In this document: piece after piece, positions 12,436-20,415 of the stretch
Position numbering within the stretch: position 1 is the first letter of the stretch
Layout of the letters: each line of letters begins with the position of its first letter
Source: Mycobacterium sp. SMC-4
GTDB taxonomy: Bacteria > Actinomycetota > Actinomycetes > Mycobacteriales > Mycobacteriaceae
Direction: 5' to 3'
Assembly (NCBI RefSeq): GCF_025263265.1
Contig: NZ_CP079869.1
Span: 2,914,001 to 2,978,000, forward strand
DNA: 64,000 nt
Translations under genes and position numbers: made by a program
The notes under the pieces: model-generated
What the model was told of the DNA's origin: nothing
What the model saw: only the letters and a program-made list of their open reading frames with translations
The model's database searches: none

Positions 12436-12849
12436 TCAGCCGGTACCGGAACCGCCAGCGGGTCCGGCGCGGTGTTTGTCGTCGAGCTCGGCCAGAGCAC
12501 GACGCAGTGCGGCGGCCTCGTCGGCGCCGACGCGCTCGACGAAGTGCACCAGGGCAGCTTCACGGCTTCCGGAGTCCGCCGCCTGGTCCAGCGCATCGAC
12601 CATCAGTCCGGCCACCAGTTCGTCGCGACCGTGGGTCGGCGCGTACCGGTGGGCGCGGTCGTCCCGGTGCTGGACGACCAGATGCTTCTTCGCGAGCCGC
12701 TGCAGCACCGTCATCACGGTCGTGTACGCGAGATCGCGATGGGCCGACAGGGATTCGTGGACTTGGCGGACGGTCTGCGGTTCGCCGGTGGACCACAGGT
12801 GATCCATCACGGAGCGTTCGAGCTCTCCCAGGCGAGTCAGCTTGGCCAT
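12436..12849 (-). CDS. blaI: BlaI/MecI-family winged-helix repressor
   Basis: 137 residues from ATG 12849 (MAKLTRLGELERSVMDHLW), preceded by GAAGGGAAG. The DNA-binding winged helix covers about residues 8-75, with TVRQVHESLSAHRDLAYTTVMTVLQRLAKK as helix-turn-helix and recognition helix. The C-terminal dimerisation helix ends near ALAELDDKH. The frame stays open upstream to 13014, but that extension has no family similarity. First gene of a two-gene operon with the M56 peptidase, matching Rv1846c. The family autoregulates through a dyad near its own start; repeated TACTAC elements lie 37-53 bases upstream. No beta-lactamase gene is in the window. Confidence 0.93.
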   Translation of the reverse strand: MAKLTRLGELERSVMDHLWSTGEPQTVRQVHESLSAHRDLAYTTVMTVLQRLAKKHLVVQHRDDRAHRYAPTHGRDELVAGLMVDALDQAADSGSREAALVHFVERVGADEAAALRRALAELDDKHRAGPAGGSGTG

Positions 12850-12885
12850 CTTCCCTTCATCTCCTACGGACGACTTCCCAAAGCC

Positions 12886-12902
12886 TACTACGGGCGTACT
12901 AC
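12886..12902. promoter_or_regulatory. Possible BlaI operator: direct TACTAC repeats
   Basis: TACTAC at 12886-12891 and again at 12897-12902, one helical turn apart (11 bp), upstream of blaI. BlaI/MecI sites contain TACA/TGTA-type half-sites, usually inverted; here the repeats are direct, so assignment is tentative. Confidence 0.35.
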
Positions 12903-13042
12903 CGCGTGTCGTATCGATTGTGGGCGGTAGTCGCCGCCCACTGCCAGAGGTCGACCGACCAGCGGCAACGGGCCGGCGAGTAGCCATTTCCAGAGGACGT
13001 GTGAGTCGAGTCACAGGGGGTAGCTCCTTTGTCGCTGGTGAC

Positions 13043-13061
13043 TATAGTAAGGCTAACCTAA
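13043..13061 (+). promoter_or_regulatory. IdeR iron box upstream of fhuF-like gene
   Basis: TATAGTAAGGCTAACCTAA matches TWAGGTWAGSCTWACCTWA at 17 of 19 positions, the best box in the window. It ends 17 bases before the ATG at 13079, and its first six bases (TATAGT) could serve as the -10 element, so bound IdeR would block the promoter. Confidence 0.85.
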
Positions 13062-13078
13062 CTGACCAGGGAGGTGTC

Positions 13079-13849
13079 ATGACGGTCGTCGTCGACGATC
13101 CGCTCATCGCGAGCATGGCCATCAGCAGGCCGCTTCCGCTGCACGAGTCGAGTCGGCGGCTGCGCGAGCTCTACGCCGCGTGCCCCCGGGTGTACGGCGT
13201 TGCGGTGATCGGCGACCTGTCCCGGCGGCGCTGGTGGCCGCTGGCCGAACTGGTGACCACCGACCGCATGGTCACGATGTTCGACGCCGGCCTTGCCGAG
13301 ACCGAGAGCCGGACCGCGGTGACCCAGCAGCTGGCCGCCACCTTTGCCCACGTTGTGGTGGGCCGCGTCGTCCCGCTGCTGGCCCTGGAGGGCCGTGCGT
13401 GGGACAGCGGACTGGAGAACCTCTGGGTCCACGTCGATTCCGAGGGCGCCATCGACTGGGTCGGCGTGCAGGACCCCACCGTGCGCGCGCTGCCCGACGA
13501 CCCCCATTTCACCGCCCACGGCGTCGGCGCGAGGTCCCAGGACCGGATCGTCGCGCTGCCCAGCGAAGCGGCGCTGGCCACCTGGGTCGCCCACCGCAGC
13601 CATCGCGCGCTGGCACCGCTGTTCGTGCGACTGGCTGAGGTCAGCGGCGGCGCGATGTCGGTATCGGCGATGTGGCACACCGTCGGCGCGACGGTGGTGG
13701 GCGCGGCCACCCAGGTTCCACTGCTGGCCGGATCCAGTGAGGTGGTGAGTATGCGCCGCGGGCAGGCCGTTCTGGATGCGCTGGTCAGTTTCGGGCTCCC
13801 GGTTCGAGGCACCGCACGGACCAATTCGACGAAGGCATTGCTTAATTAG
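13079..13849 (+). CDS. FhuF-like putative ferric-siderophore reductase or iron-release protein, lacking Fe-S cysteines
   Basis: 256 residues from ATG 13079, with Shine-Dalgarno CCAGGGAGG. The central part (LWVHVDSEGAIDWVGVQ) and the C-terminal helix MWHTVGATVVGAATQVPLL resemble the FhuF/IucA-IucC C-terminal fold by pattern, and the length fits FhuF (about 260). FhuF proteins normally end with four cysteines for a [2Fe-2S] cluster; here the tail is GTARTNSTKALLN and the only cysteine seen is near the N terminus (YAACPRVYG). It may be a cluster-less relative with another redox or binding role. A strong IdeR box precedes it and another follows. Iron-regulated expression is well supported; the exact function is not. 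Confidence 0.6.
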   Translation: MTVVVDDPLIASMAISRPLPLHESSRRLRELYAACPRVYGVAVIGDLSRRRWWPLAELVTTDRMVTMFDAGLAETESRTAVTQQLAATFAHVVVGRVVPLLALEGRAWDSGLENLWVHVDSEGAIDWVGVQDPTVRALPDDPHFTAHGVGARSQDRIVALPSEAALATWVAHRSHRALAPLFVRLAEVSGGAMSVSAMWHTVGATVVGAATQVPLLAGSSEVVSMRRGQAVLDALVSFGLPVRGTARTNSTKALLN

Positions 13850-13864
13850 GACAGCCTTGCCTAA
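13846..13864 (+). promoter_or_regulatory. IdeR iron box in the mrsI promoter
   Basis: TTAGGACAGCCTTGCCTAA matches TWAGGTWAGSCTWACCTWA at 16 of 19 positions and begins inside the last codons of the fhuF-like gene. A -10-like TATGAT follows at 13867-13872, so the box covers the -35/spacer region of the downstream transcript. Confidence 0.85.
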
Positions 13865-13866
13865 AC

Positions 13867-13872
13867 TATGAT
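13867..13872 (+). promoter_or_regulatory. -10 element of the mrsI promoter
   Basis: TATGAT just downstream of the IdeR box. Transcription would begin near 13879-13881. The -35 region coincides with the iron box and has no clear TTGACA. Confidence 0.6.
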
Positions 13873-13878
13873 CATCAT

Positions 13879-13998
13879 GATCAACAGGGGATTCATTCCC
13901 ACACGACGTACCACCGGACCGAGCCGGAGTCCTGAGGGCTGCAGAGACCCCCGGTCCACACGAAGGACGGGCCCCACGCCATTGGCGTGGGGCCCGTC
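13879..13998 (+). ncRNA. mrsI: Iron-responsive small RNA, MrsI homologue
   Basis: A transcript of about 120 nt is predicted between the -10 at 13867-13872 and a very strong terminator ending at 13998. M. tuberculosis MrsI (ncRv11846, by its name next to Rv1846c/blaI) is an IdeR-controlled sRNA induced by iron limitation that down-regulates iron-containing proteins, bfrA among its reported targets. Position (between blaI and the Rv1847-like thioesterase), iron box and terminator agree. An ATG-initiated frame through the region exists but has no Shine-Dalgarno and reads through the terminator stem, so I do not call a peptide. The transcript ends are inferred, not measured. Confidence 0.78.
13966..13998 (+). 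terminator. Strong intrinsic terminator of mrsI
   Basis: Perfect 15-bp stem GACGGGCCCCACGCC / GGCGTGGGGCCCGTC closing an ATT loop. There is no long U-tract after it, which is common in mycobacteria. Confidence 0.85.
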
Positions 13999-14054
13999 TC
14001 CATTCGCGACACCCCACGCACACGCCCGCGCAACACGCGTGTAGACACAAGCCC

Positions 14055-14459
14055 GTGAGCACTCAACGCCCAGAGGGTCTAGGCGACGGTTTCGACACCG
14101 AACTCGGTCTGCGGTATCTGGACGTGGGCCCCGACGGCGGTCGCGCGGAGCTGACGATCCATGACACGCTGCTGCAGCCCTGGGGGATCGTGCACGGCGG
14201 TGTCTACTGCGCGGTCATCGAGAGCCTGGCCAGCGTGTCGGGTCACGTATGGCTGCGCGAAAACGGCGGTGGGACAGTAGTCGGGGTCAACAACAACACC
14301 GACTTCCTGCGGGCCATCTCGTCGGGCACAGTGACCGCCACGTCGACCCCGATCCACCGGGGCCGGCGCCAACAACTGTGGTCGATCACCATCACCGACG
14401 AGGACGGCCGCACCGTGGCGCGGGGGCAGGTCCGGCTGCAGAACATCCCCGAGGACTGA
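14055..14459 (+). CDS. Hotdog-fold thioesterase (PaaI type)
   Basis: 134 residues from GTG 14055. Hotdog-fold PaaI features are visible: LLQPWGIVHGGVYCAVIESLAS (the HGG motif with the acidic residue on the central helix) and VGVNNNTDFLRAISSGTVTATSTPIHRGRRQQLW on the beta sheet. Predicted to hydrolyse acyl- or aryl-CoA thioesters; the substrate is unknown. It corresponds to M. tuberculosis Rv1847, directly ahead of the urease operon. It ends 56 bases before ureA and may be cotranscribed with it. Confidence 0.9.
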   Translation: MSTQRPEGLGDGFDTELGLRYLDVGPDGGRAELTIHDTLLQPWGIVHGGVYCAVIESLASVSGHVWLRENGGGTVVGVNNNTDFLRAISSGTVTATSTPIHRGRRQQLWSITITDEDGRTVARGQVRLQNIPED

Positions 14460-14515
14460 CGCCGCCGGCTGCGGCGCGCTGCTGAGCGCCCGATGTCGTG
14501 GCAGGATCGCCCACT

Positions 14516-14818
14516 ATGCGTCTTACCCCGCATGAACAGGAGCGACTGCTGATCTCCTATGCCGCCGACCTCGCTCGCCGCCGCCAGGCCCGCGGCCTGA
14601 AGCTCAACCACCCCGAGGCCGTCGCGGTGATCACCGATCACATCCTCGAAGGTGCGCGCGACGGCCGGTCGGTGTCCGAACTGATGGTCAGCGGCCGCGA
14701 GGTGCTCAGCCGGGCTGATGTGATGGAGGGGATCGCCGAGATGCTGCACGACGTCCAGGTCGAGGCCACCTTTCCCGACGGCACCAAACTGGTGACCGTC
14801 CACCACCCGATTCCGTGA
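14516..14818 (+). CDS. ureA: Urease gamma subunit
   Basis: 100 residues from ATG 14516, exactly the family length. It begins [23 protein letters not shown] and contains [21 protein letters not shown] and [18 protein letters not shown], both typical of UreA. Forms the (ABC)3 urease with UreB and UreC, hydrolysing urea to ammonia and carbamate in the cytosol. First gene of ureABCFGD; ureB follows after 10 bases. Confidence 0.97.
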   Translation: MRLTPHEQERLLISYAADLARRRQARGLKLNHPEAVAVITDHILEGARDGRSVSELMVSGREVLSRADVMEGIAEMLHDVQVEATFPDGTKLVTVHHPIP

Positions 14819-14828
14819 GGGGACACCG

Positions 14829-15149
14829 GTGATTCCAGGCGAGATCGTGTTCGCGGCCGGTGAGGTCGAGATCAACGCAGGCGCGCAACGGCTCGAACTG
14901 CAGATCGTCAACACCGGCGACCGTCCGGTGCAGGTCGGCAGCCACGTACACGTGCCGCAGGCCAACGGCGCGTTGAGTTTCGACCGTGCTGCCGCCTACG
15001 GATACCGGTTCGACGTGCCCGCCGGTACCGCGATCCGGTTCGAACCCGGCGTGACCCAACGCGTCGGCTTGGTTGCGCTGAGTGGCAATCGCGAGGTGCA
15101 CGGCTTGAGCCTGGATCCGCCCGGCCGGCTGGATGAGGAGAGGCCATGA
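14829..15149 (+). CDS. ureB: Urease beta subunit
   Basis: 106 residues from GTG 14829. It begins [19 protein letters not shown] and contains [22 protein letters not shown] and [15 protein letters not shown], the family signatures. The stop overlaps the ureC ATG by 4 nt (ATGA), so the two are translationally coupled. A GAGGGGA sequence serves as Shine-Dalgarno. Confidence 0.97.
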   Translation: MIPGEIVFAAGEVEINAGAQRLELQIVNTGDRPVQVGSHVHVPQANGALSFDRAAAYGYRFDVPAGTAIRFEPGVTQRVGLVALSGNREVHGLSLDPPGRLDEERP

Positions 15150-16867
15150 CCAGCCTGCCCCGCTCCCGCTATGCCGCGCTGTACGGCCCCACTGCCGGGG
15201 ACCGGATCCGGCTGGCCGACACCGACCTGTTCATCGAGATCAGCGAAGATCGCAGCGGAGGCCCGGGCCTGGCCGGAGACGAAGCGGTCTTCGGCGGCGG
15301 GAAGGTGCTGCGTGAGTCGATGGGACAGTCACGCGCCACCCGCGCAGACGGTGCGCCCGACACGGTCATCACCGGTGCGGTCATCCTGGACTATTGGGGA
15401 ATCATCAAGGCCGACATCGGCATTCGCGATGGTCGCATCGCCGCCATCGGCAAGGCCGGCAATCCCGACATCATGTCCGGCGTTCACCCCGCCCTGGTGG
15501 TGGGGCCGTCGACGGAGATCATCGCCGGCAACGGTCGAATCGTGACCGCCGGAGCCATCGACTGCCACGTTCACCTGATCTGTCCACAGATCCTCGAGGA
15601 GGCGCTGAGCGGCGGCATCACCACCATCGTCGCCGGAGGCACCGGCCCGGCCGAGGGCAGCAAGGCCACCACCGTCACCCCGGGAGCCTGGCATCTGGCC
15701 CGCATGCTCGAGGCCCTGGACGGATGGCCGGTCAACGTCGCGTTGCTCGGCAAGGGCAACACCGTGTCCGCCGAGGCAATGTGGGAGCAGTTGCGTGGTG
15801 GCGCAGCAGGTTTCAAATTGCACGAAGACTGGGGGACCACCCCGGCGGCCATCGACGCATGCCTTTCGGTCTGCGAGCAGGCAGGTGTACAGGCCAACAT
15901 TCACACCGACACGCTGAACGAAACCGGGTTCGTCGAGAACACACTGGCTGCGATCAAGGGCAGATCCATCCACGCCTACCACACTGAGGGAGCAGGCGGA
16001 GGCCATGCTCCGGACATCATCACCGTTGCCGGCCACCCGAATGTGCTGCCCAGCTCCACCAATCCGACGCGTCCGCACACCGTTAACACCCTCGACGAAC
16101 ATCTGGACATGTTGATGGTGTGTCATCACCTCAACCCCGGTGTGCCCGAGGATCTCGCATTCGCCGAGAGCAGGATCCGGCCCTCGACGATCGCCGCGGA
16201 GGATCTGCTGCACGACATCGGCGCGATTTCGATGATCGGCAGCGACGCCCAGGCGATGGGACGGATCGGCGAGGTGGTGTTACGCACGTGGCAGACTGCA
16301 CACGTGATGAAGCGGCGCCGCGGCCTGCTCAGCGGTGATACGGCGGCCGACAACACCCGCGCCCGACGGTATGTCGCCAAATACACCATCTGCCCCGCAG
16401 TGGCCCACGGCCTGGACCGCGAGATCGGTTCGGTCGAGGTGGGCAAGCTCGCCGACCTGGTGTTGTGGGAGCCCGCCTTCTTCGGCGTGCGCCCCCACGC
16501 AGTGGTCAAAGGCGGGATGATCGCGTGGGCCGCGATGGGCGATGCCAACGCCTCCATCCCGACACCTCAGCCGGTGTTGCCGCGGCCGATGTTCGGTGCA
16601 GCTCCGGCGGCGGCGGCCGCAACGTCGGTGCACTTCGTCGCACCCCAGGCCATCGACGACGGACTGGCCGACCGTATAGCGGTCGACCGCAGACTCATCG
16701 CGGTGGACAACGTGCGGGGGATCGGCAAGGCCCAGATGCCGCTCAACGATGCAATGCCCGACATCGAGGTCGATCCCGACACGTTCACGGTCCGCATCGA
16801 CGGCGAGGTGTGGCAGGAACAACCGGCCGCGGAACTGCCGATGGCGCAGAGATACTTTCTGTTCTAG
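15146..16867 (+). CDS. ureC: Urease alpha (catalytic) subunit
   Basis: 573 residues, family length. Nickel-site residues are present: His141 and His143 in IDCHVHL, the carbamylated lysine Lys224 in GFKLHEDWG, histidines in [10 protein letters not shown] and [14 protein letters not shown], and the aspartate in [11 protein letters not shown]. The flap loop catalytic histidine is in [10 protein letters not shown]; the flap cysteine of many ureases (CHHL) is retained. Needs UreFGD for nickel insertion; no ureE is present in the operon, as in other mycobacteria. Confidence 0.98.
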   Translation: MTSLPRSRYAALYGPTAGDRIRLADTDLFIEISEDRSGGPGLAGDEAVFGGGKVLRESMGQSRATRADGAPDTVITGAVILDYWGIIKADIGIRDGRIAAIGKAGNPDIMSGVHPALVVGPSTEIIAGNGRIVTAGAIDCHVHLICPQILEEALSGGITTIVAGGTGPAEGSKATTVTPGAWHLARMLEALDGWPVNVALLGKGNTVSAEAMWEQLRGGAAGFKLHEDWGTTPAAIDACLSVCEQAGVQANIHTDTLNETGFVENTLAAIKGRSIHAYHTEGAGGGHAPDIITVAGHPNVLPSSTNPTRPHTVNTLDEHLDMLMVCHHLNPGVPEDLAFAESRIRPSTIAAEDLLHDIGAISMIGSDAQAMGRIGEVVLRTWQTAHVMKRRRGLLSGDTAADNTRARRYVAKYTICPAVAHGLDREIGSVEVGKLADLVLWEPAFFGVRPHAVVKGGMIAWAAMGDANASIPTPQPVLPRPMFGAAPAAAAATSVHFVAPQAIDDGLADRIAVDRRLIAVDNVRGIGKAQMPLNDAMPDIEVDPDTFTVRIDGEVWQEQPAAELPMAQRYFLF

Positions 16868-16881
16868 GCGAATTCCTGTTC

Positions 16882-17529
16882 ATGATGACCAGCCTGGCCA
16901 CGCTGCTGACCCTGTCGGACTCCCGATTGCCCACCGGCGGCCACGTACATTCAGGCGGAGTCGAGGAGGCCGTGTCCAGTGGGCTGGTCATCGACCTGGA
17001 CACCTTGACTGCATTTCTGCGCCGGCGCATCGGGACCACCGGGCTCGTCACGGCGTCGCTGGCTGCCGCCGTGCACCGCGACGCACTGTCGGCTGCGGCC
17101 GGCGGTGACGGCGACCTCGAAACCGATGCGCGCACACCGTCTCCGGCGGCCCGCCAGGCTTCGCGAGCCCAGGGCCGCGGCCTGGTCCGGCTGGCCCGCC
17201 GGGTGTGGCCGGACCGGCCCTGGGGCACTCTCGGTACCACTCCTCACTTTTCCGTGGCCGCCGGCACTGTCGGTCAGGCCAGTGGGTTGGCGCCGGAGCA
17301 GACCGCAATGTCGGTGGTGTACACCACGATGACGAACTCGGCCACCGCCGCGCAACGACTGCTGGCCCTCGATCCCGGCGACGTCGCAGCGATCACCTTC
17401 GAGATGGCGGCGCTGTGCGAGCAAGTTGCCGTCGAGGCCACCAAGGAACTCGCCGACCTATCCGACCCACTGCTGGACGTCCTGGCCCAGCGGCACCTCG
17501 AGCGCGACCGCCCGTTGTTCGCGTCCTGA
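16882..17529 (+). CDS. ureF: Urease accessory protein UreF
   Basis: 215 residues from ATG 16882 (a second ATG follows at once at 16885). Recognisable parts are LLTLSDSRLPTGGHVHSGGVEEAV at the N terminus, ASRAQGRGLVRLARRVWP, and FEMAALCEQVAVEATKELADLSDPLLD. UreF acts with UreD and UreG in the GTP-dependent nickel insertion complex. The frame is open far upstream inside ureC, but that part is out of frame with any family match. There is no good Shine-Dalgarno; distance from the ureC stop is 14 bases. Confidence 0.93.
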   Translation: MMTSLATLLTLSDSRLPTGGHVHSGGVEEAVSSGLVIDLDTLTAFLRRRIGTTGLVTASLAAAVHRDALSAAAGGDGDLETDARTPSPAARQASRAQGRGLVRLARRVWPDRPWGTLGTTPHFSVAAGTVGQASGLAPEQTAMSVVYTTMTNSATAAQRLLALDPGDVAAITFEMAALCEQVAVEATKELADLSDPLLDVLAQRHLERDRPLFAS

Positions 17530-17547
17530 CGAAAGTACCCACACCCC

Positions 17548-18231
17548 ATGCCTCCCCATCTACTCGACGGCCAACCACACAGCCATGCCGAACGTCCCCG
17601 GCGCACGCGCCGCGCGGGAGAACCACTGCGTATCGGGGTGGGCGGGCCGGTAGGTTCCGGGAAAACGGCCTTGGTGGCAGCACTGTGCCGAGAACTACGC
17701 GATGAGCTGTCCCTGGCCGTACTGACCAACGACATCTACACCACCGAGGACGCCGACTTCCTGCGTCGCCACGCAGTACTGCCCGACGACCGCATCGCCG
17801 CGGTGCAGACCGGCGGCTGCCCGCACACCGCGATCCGTGACGACATCACCGCCAATCTCGACGCGATCGACGATCTGATCGCCGCGCACGCGGGGACCGG
17901 GCGTGATCTCGATCTGATCCTCGTCGAGTCCGGGGGCGACAATCTCACCGCGACGTTCTCCTCCGGGCTGATCGACGTGCAGATCTTCGTCATCGATGTC
18001 GCAGGCGGTGACAAGGTGCCCCGCAAGGGCGGTCCCGGGGTCACATTCTCGGATCTGTTGGTGGTCAACAAAACCGACCTGGCACCGCTGGTGGGAGCTG
18101 ATCTGGAGTTGATGCGACGTGACGCCGAGGCGGTGCGCGACGGCCGACCCACCGCGTTGATCTCCTTGACCGCCGACCCGGCGGCCTCGCCGGTGGTGCA
18201 GTGGGTGCGTGAACAGCTGCAGGCGGTGTGA
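17548..18231 (+). CDS. ureG: Urease accessory GTPase UreG
   Basis: 227 residues from ATG 17548. The first ~27 residues are a His/Arg-rich tail ([19 protein letters not shown]) that might bind nickel. Then follow the P-loop [12 protein letters not shown] (about 34-45), the nickel-binding CPH motif in [12 protein letters not shown], the [12 protein letters not shown] motif and the G-specificity motif [19 protein letters not shown]-class GTPase powering nickel delivery. The stop is directly followed by the GTG of ureD. Confidence 0.97.
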   Translation: MPPHLLDGQPHSHAERPRRTRRAGEPLRIGVGGPVGSGKTALVAALCRELRDELSLAVLTNDIYTTEDADFLRRHAVLPDDRIAAVQTGGCPHTAIRDDITANLDAIDDLIAAHAGTGRDLDLILVESGGDNLTATFSSGLIDVQIFVIDVAGGDKVPRKGGPGVTFSDLLVVNKTDLAPLVGADLELMRRDAEAVRDGRPTALISLTADPAASPVVQWVREQLQAV

Positions 18232-18858
18232 GTGCGCTCCGACGTGCTGATCGCAGCGCGCCCGGGACGGGGCCCGCACATCGAGTGCCGCGGAGGGATC
18301 GCGGTGCACCGCACCGCGATCGACACGGTGCATCTGGTATCCACGGCGGCGACACCACTGGGTGGAGACGTCATCAGCGTGCGGGTGGTGGTCGAGTCCG
18401 GGGCGCGGCTGACCGTGCGAAGCGTCGCCGCAACTCTGGTGCTGCCGGGCGCCTCGAGTGCGCAATCCCGGTCAGCCTGGCGGCTCGAGGTCTCCGGAAC
18501 CCTCGACCTCGACCCTGAACCGACTGTCGTAGCGGCAACTTCGCAGCACCTCGCCCAGACCCGGCTGGTCCTGACCGCGGGCGCCGCGGTGCGCATACGC
18601 GAACGCGTGCAGATCGGCAGAACCGGTGAGCGGGAAGGGTTCTGGTCTGGTTCTATGCATGGCGACATCGACGGTGCACCGTTGATCCGCCACCGCGTCG
18701 AGTTGGGTCACGGGATTCTGACCGACGACGCGATCGCCAGCCCGCGGGCATGCGTCAGCGAACTGCACTATCCGCGCGGCGATCCTACTGTGGCGGGAGT
18801 GGCGCTGAGTCTGGCCGGCGGCGGCTGCCTGACCACCTGGCAGGGCGACCGCCTCTGA
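18232..18858 (+). CDS. ureD: Urease accessory protein UreD (UreH)
   Basis: 208 residues from GTG 18232, adjacent to the ureG stop. Short for UreD (often 210-280), as in mycobacteria. Family-like segments are GGDVISVRVVVESGARLTVRSVAATLVLPG and GSMHGDIDGAPLIRHRVELG. It scaffolds the UreDFG complex on apo-urease. Last gene of the operon; three 26-bp repeats follow immediately. Confidence 0.85.
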   Translation: MRSDVLIAARPGRGPHIECRGGIAVHRTAIDTVHLVSTAATPLGGDVISVRVVVESGARLTVRSVAATLVLPGASSAQSRSAWRLEVSGTLDLDPEPTVVAATSQHLAQTRLVLTAGAAVRIRERVQIGRTGEREGFWSGSMHGDIDGAPLIRHRVELGHGILTDDAIASPRACVSELHYPRGDPTVAGVALSLAGGGCLTTWQGDRL

Positions 18859-18936
18859 CTCGGTGCCGGTCAACTCGCTGCTCGCTCGGTGCCGGTCAAC
18901 TCGCTGCTCGCTCGGTGCCGGTCAACTCGCTGCTCG
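18859..18936. repeat. Three perfect tandem 26-bp repeats between ureD and ndh
   Basis: Units at 18859-18884, 18885-18910 and 18911-18936 start CTCGGTGCCGGTCAACTCGC and are identical; a seven-base remnant continues. Read on the minus strand, each unit carries the ending codons of ndh including a TGA, so only the copy nearest ndh is translated. Fills most of the convergent ureD/ndh gap. Confidence 0.92.
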
Positions 18937-20295
18937 CTCGGTGTCCTGCACCGAGGCGGCGATCTCCTGGAGTTCCTCGATGCGAGTGCGAGCGTAGGCC
19001 TGCTGCTCGGTGATGGTCAGCTGTCCGCGCTTGGTCGACAAGAAGGTCACCGTCCACGACAACAGCGTGACGATCTTGGTCTTGAAGCCGACCAGGTACA
19101 CCAGATGCAAGATCAGCCACGACAGCCACGCGATGAATCCACCGAACTCCAATCGTCCCACCTTGGCGACGGCACTGAATCTCGACACGGTGGCCATCGA
19201 CCCCTTGTCGAAGTAACGGAACGGCTCCCGCTCTTCGGGGTCGGCGCCCTTCAGACCTGCCGCGATGGCCTTGGCGGCATAGCGGCCGCCCTGGATCGCG
19301 CCCTGGGCCATGCCGGGAACACCCTCGACGGCGGCCATGTCCCCGACGACGAAGACGTTGGGATGGCCCGGGATCGACAGATCCGGCAGCACCTTGACCC
19401 GGCCGGCACGGTCGAGTTCGACGCCGGACTGCTCAGCGAGGTCACGGCCCAGCGGGCTGGCCGACACACCGGCCGACCACACTTTGCACGCCGCCTCGAT
19501 GCGGCGCAGTTTGCCGTCGGGATCCTTGACGGTGATCCCGTTGCGATCGACATCGGTGACCATCGCGTTGAGCTGGATCTCCACGCCCATCTTCTCCAGC
19601 CGATCCTGAGCCTTGCGACCCAGCTTCTCACCCATCGGCGGCAGCACCGCGGGCGCGGCATCGAGCAGGATCACCCGCGCTTTGGTCGAATCGATGTGGC
19701 GGAACGCTCCTTTGAGGGTGTGATCAGCCAATTCGGCGATCTGTCCGGCCATCTCGACACCGGTGGGTCCGGCACCGACGACGACGAACGTCAACAGCTT
19801 CTCGCGGCGGACCGGGTCACTGGAACGCTCGGCCTGCTCGAAGGCCCCCAGAATGCGGCCGCGCAACTCCAGCGCGTCGTCGATGGTCTTCATACCCGGC
19901 GCCCACTCGGCGAAATGGTCATTGCCGAAGTACGACTGGCCGGCGCCGGCAGCGACGATCAGGCTGTCGAACGGCGTGACGTAGGTGTGCCCCAGCAGTT
20001 CCGAGCGCACGGTTTTGGTCGCCAGGTCGACTCGGGTGACATCGCCGAGCAGCACTTGGACGTTCTTCTGCTTGCGCAGCACCACCCGAGTGGCAGGCGC
20101 GATCTCGCCCTCGGAGATGATCCCGGTGGCCACCTGGTAGAGCAACGGCTGGAACAGGTGGTGGGTGGTCCGGGCGATCAGCTTGATGTCGACGTCGGCC
20201 TTCCGCAGGGCCTTGGCCGCGGTCAGGCCACCAAAGCCCGATCCGATGATGACCACTCTGTGCCGATCGGATGCACTGGCTCCGGGTTGGCTCAT
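18922..20295 (-). CDS. ndh: Type II NADH:quinone dehydrogenase (NDH-2)
   Basis: 457 residues from ATG 20295 with AGGAG seven bases upstream. FAD-binding VVIIGSGFGGLTAAKALRK is near residue 13 and the NADH-binding dinucleotide fold VVVGAGPTGVEMAGQIAEL near residue 165. The quinone-site region contains VFVVGDMAAVEGVPGMAQGAIQGG. The C-terminal membrane-associated hydrophobic stretch FIAWLSWLILHLVYLVGF is present. Single-subunit, non-proton-pumping entry of NADH electrons into menaquinone. M. tuberculosis Rv1854c ndh follows the urease operon in the same convergent way. Its last codons lie in the 26-bp repeat. Confidence 0.96.
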   Translation of the reverse strand: MSQPGASASDRHRVVIIGSGFGGLTAAKALRKADVDIKLIARTTHHLFQPLLYQVATGIISEGEIAPATRVVLRKQKNVQVLLGDVTRVDLATKTVRSELLGHTYVTPFDSLIVAAGAGQSYFGNDHFAEWAPGMKTIDDALELRGRILGAFEQAERSSDPVRREKLLTFVVVGAGPTGVEMAGQIAELADHTLKGAFRHIDSTKARVILLDAAPAVLPPMGEKLGRKAQDRLEKMGVEIQLNAMVTDVDRNGITVKDPDGKLRRIEAACKVWSAGVSASPLGRDLAEQSGVELDRAGRVKVLPDLSIPGHPNVFVVGDMAAVEGVPGMAQGAIQGGRYAAKAIAAGLKGADPEEREPFRYFDKGSMATVSRFSAVAKVGRLEFGGFIAWLSWLILHLVYLVGFKTKIVTLLSWTVTFLSTKRGQLTITEQQAYARTRIEELQEIAASVQDTERAAS

Positions 20296-20415
20296 TGGAT
20301 ACTCCTCGACGGATCGTGTAGCGGCTGGGTGTGCTTTACCCATTCACCGCAACGAGAACCTTAGTCCTGCCTGTTCCGTCGTGTGCGGTGAGCTCAGCCA
20401 CCGCGTCGAAAACGT

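Noticed and set aside
12850..13078. Longer frames extending blaI and the fhuF-like gene upstream
   Set aside because: Family similarity starts at the internal ATGs, which have good ribosome sites, and the extensions overlap each other and the IdeR box.
13868..14046. Small peptide gene after the fhuF-like gene
   Set aside because: An ATG frame exists but lacks a ribosome site, reads through the 15-bp terminator stem and has no codon or family support; the sRNA explanation fits better.
15146..18858. Missing ureE as a gene loss
   Set aside because: Mycobacterial urease operons normally lack ureE, so this is ordinary.
18859..18936. Short direct repeats as a CRISPR array
   Set aside because: The 26-bp units are contiguous without spacers, only three copies, and no cas gene is near.
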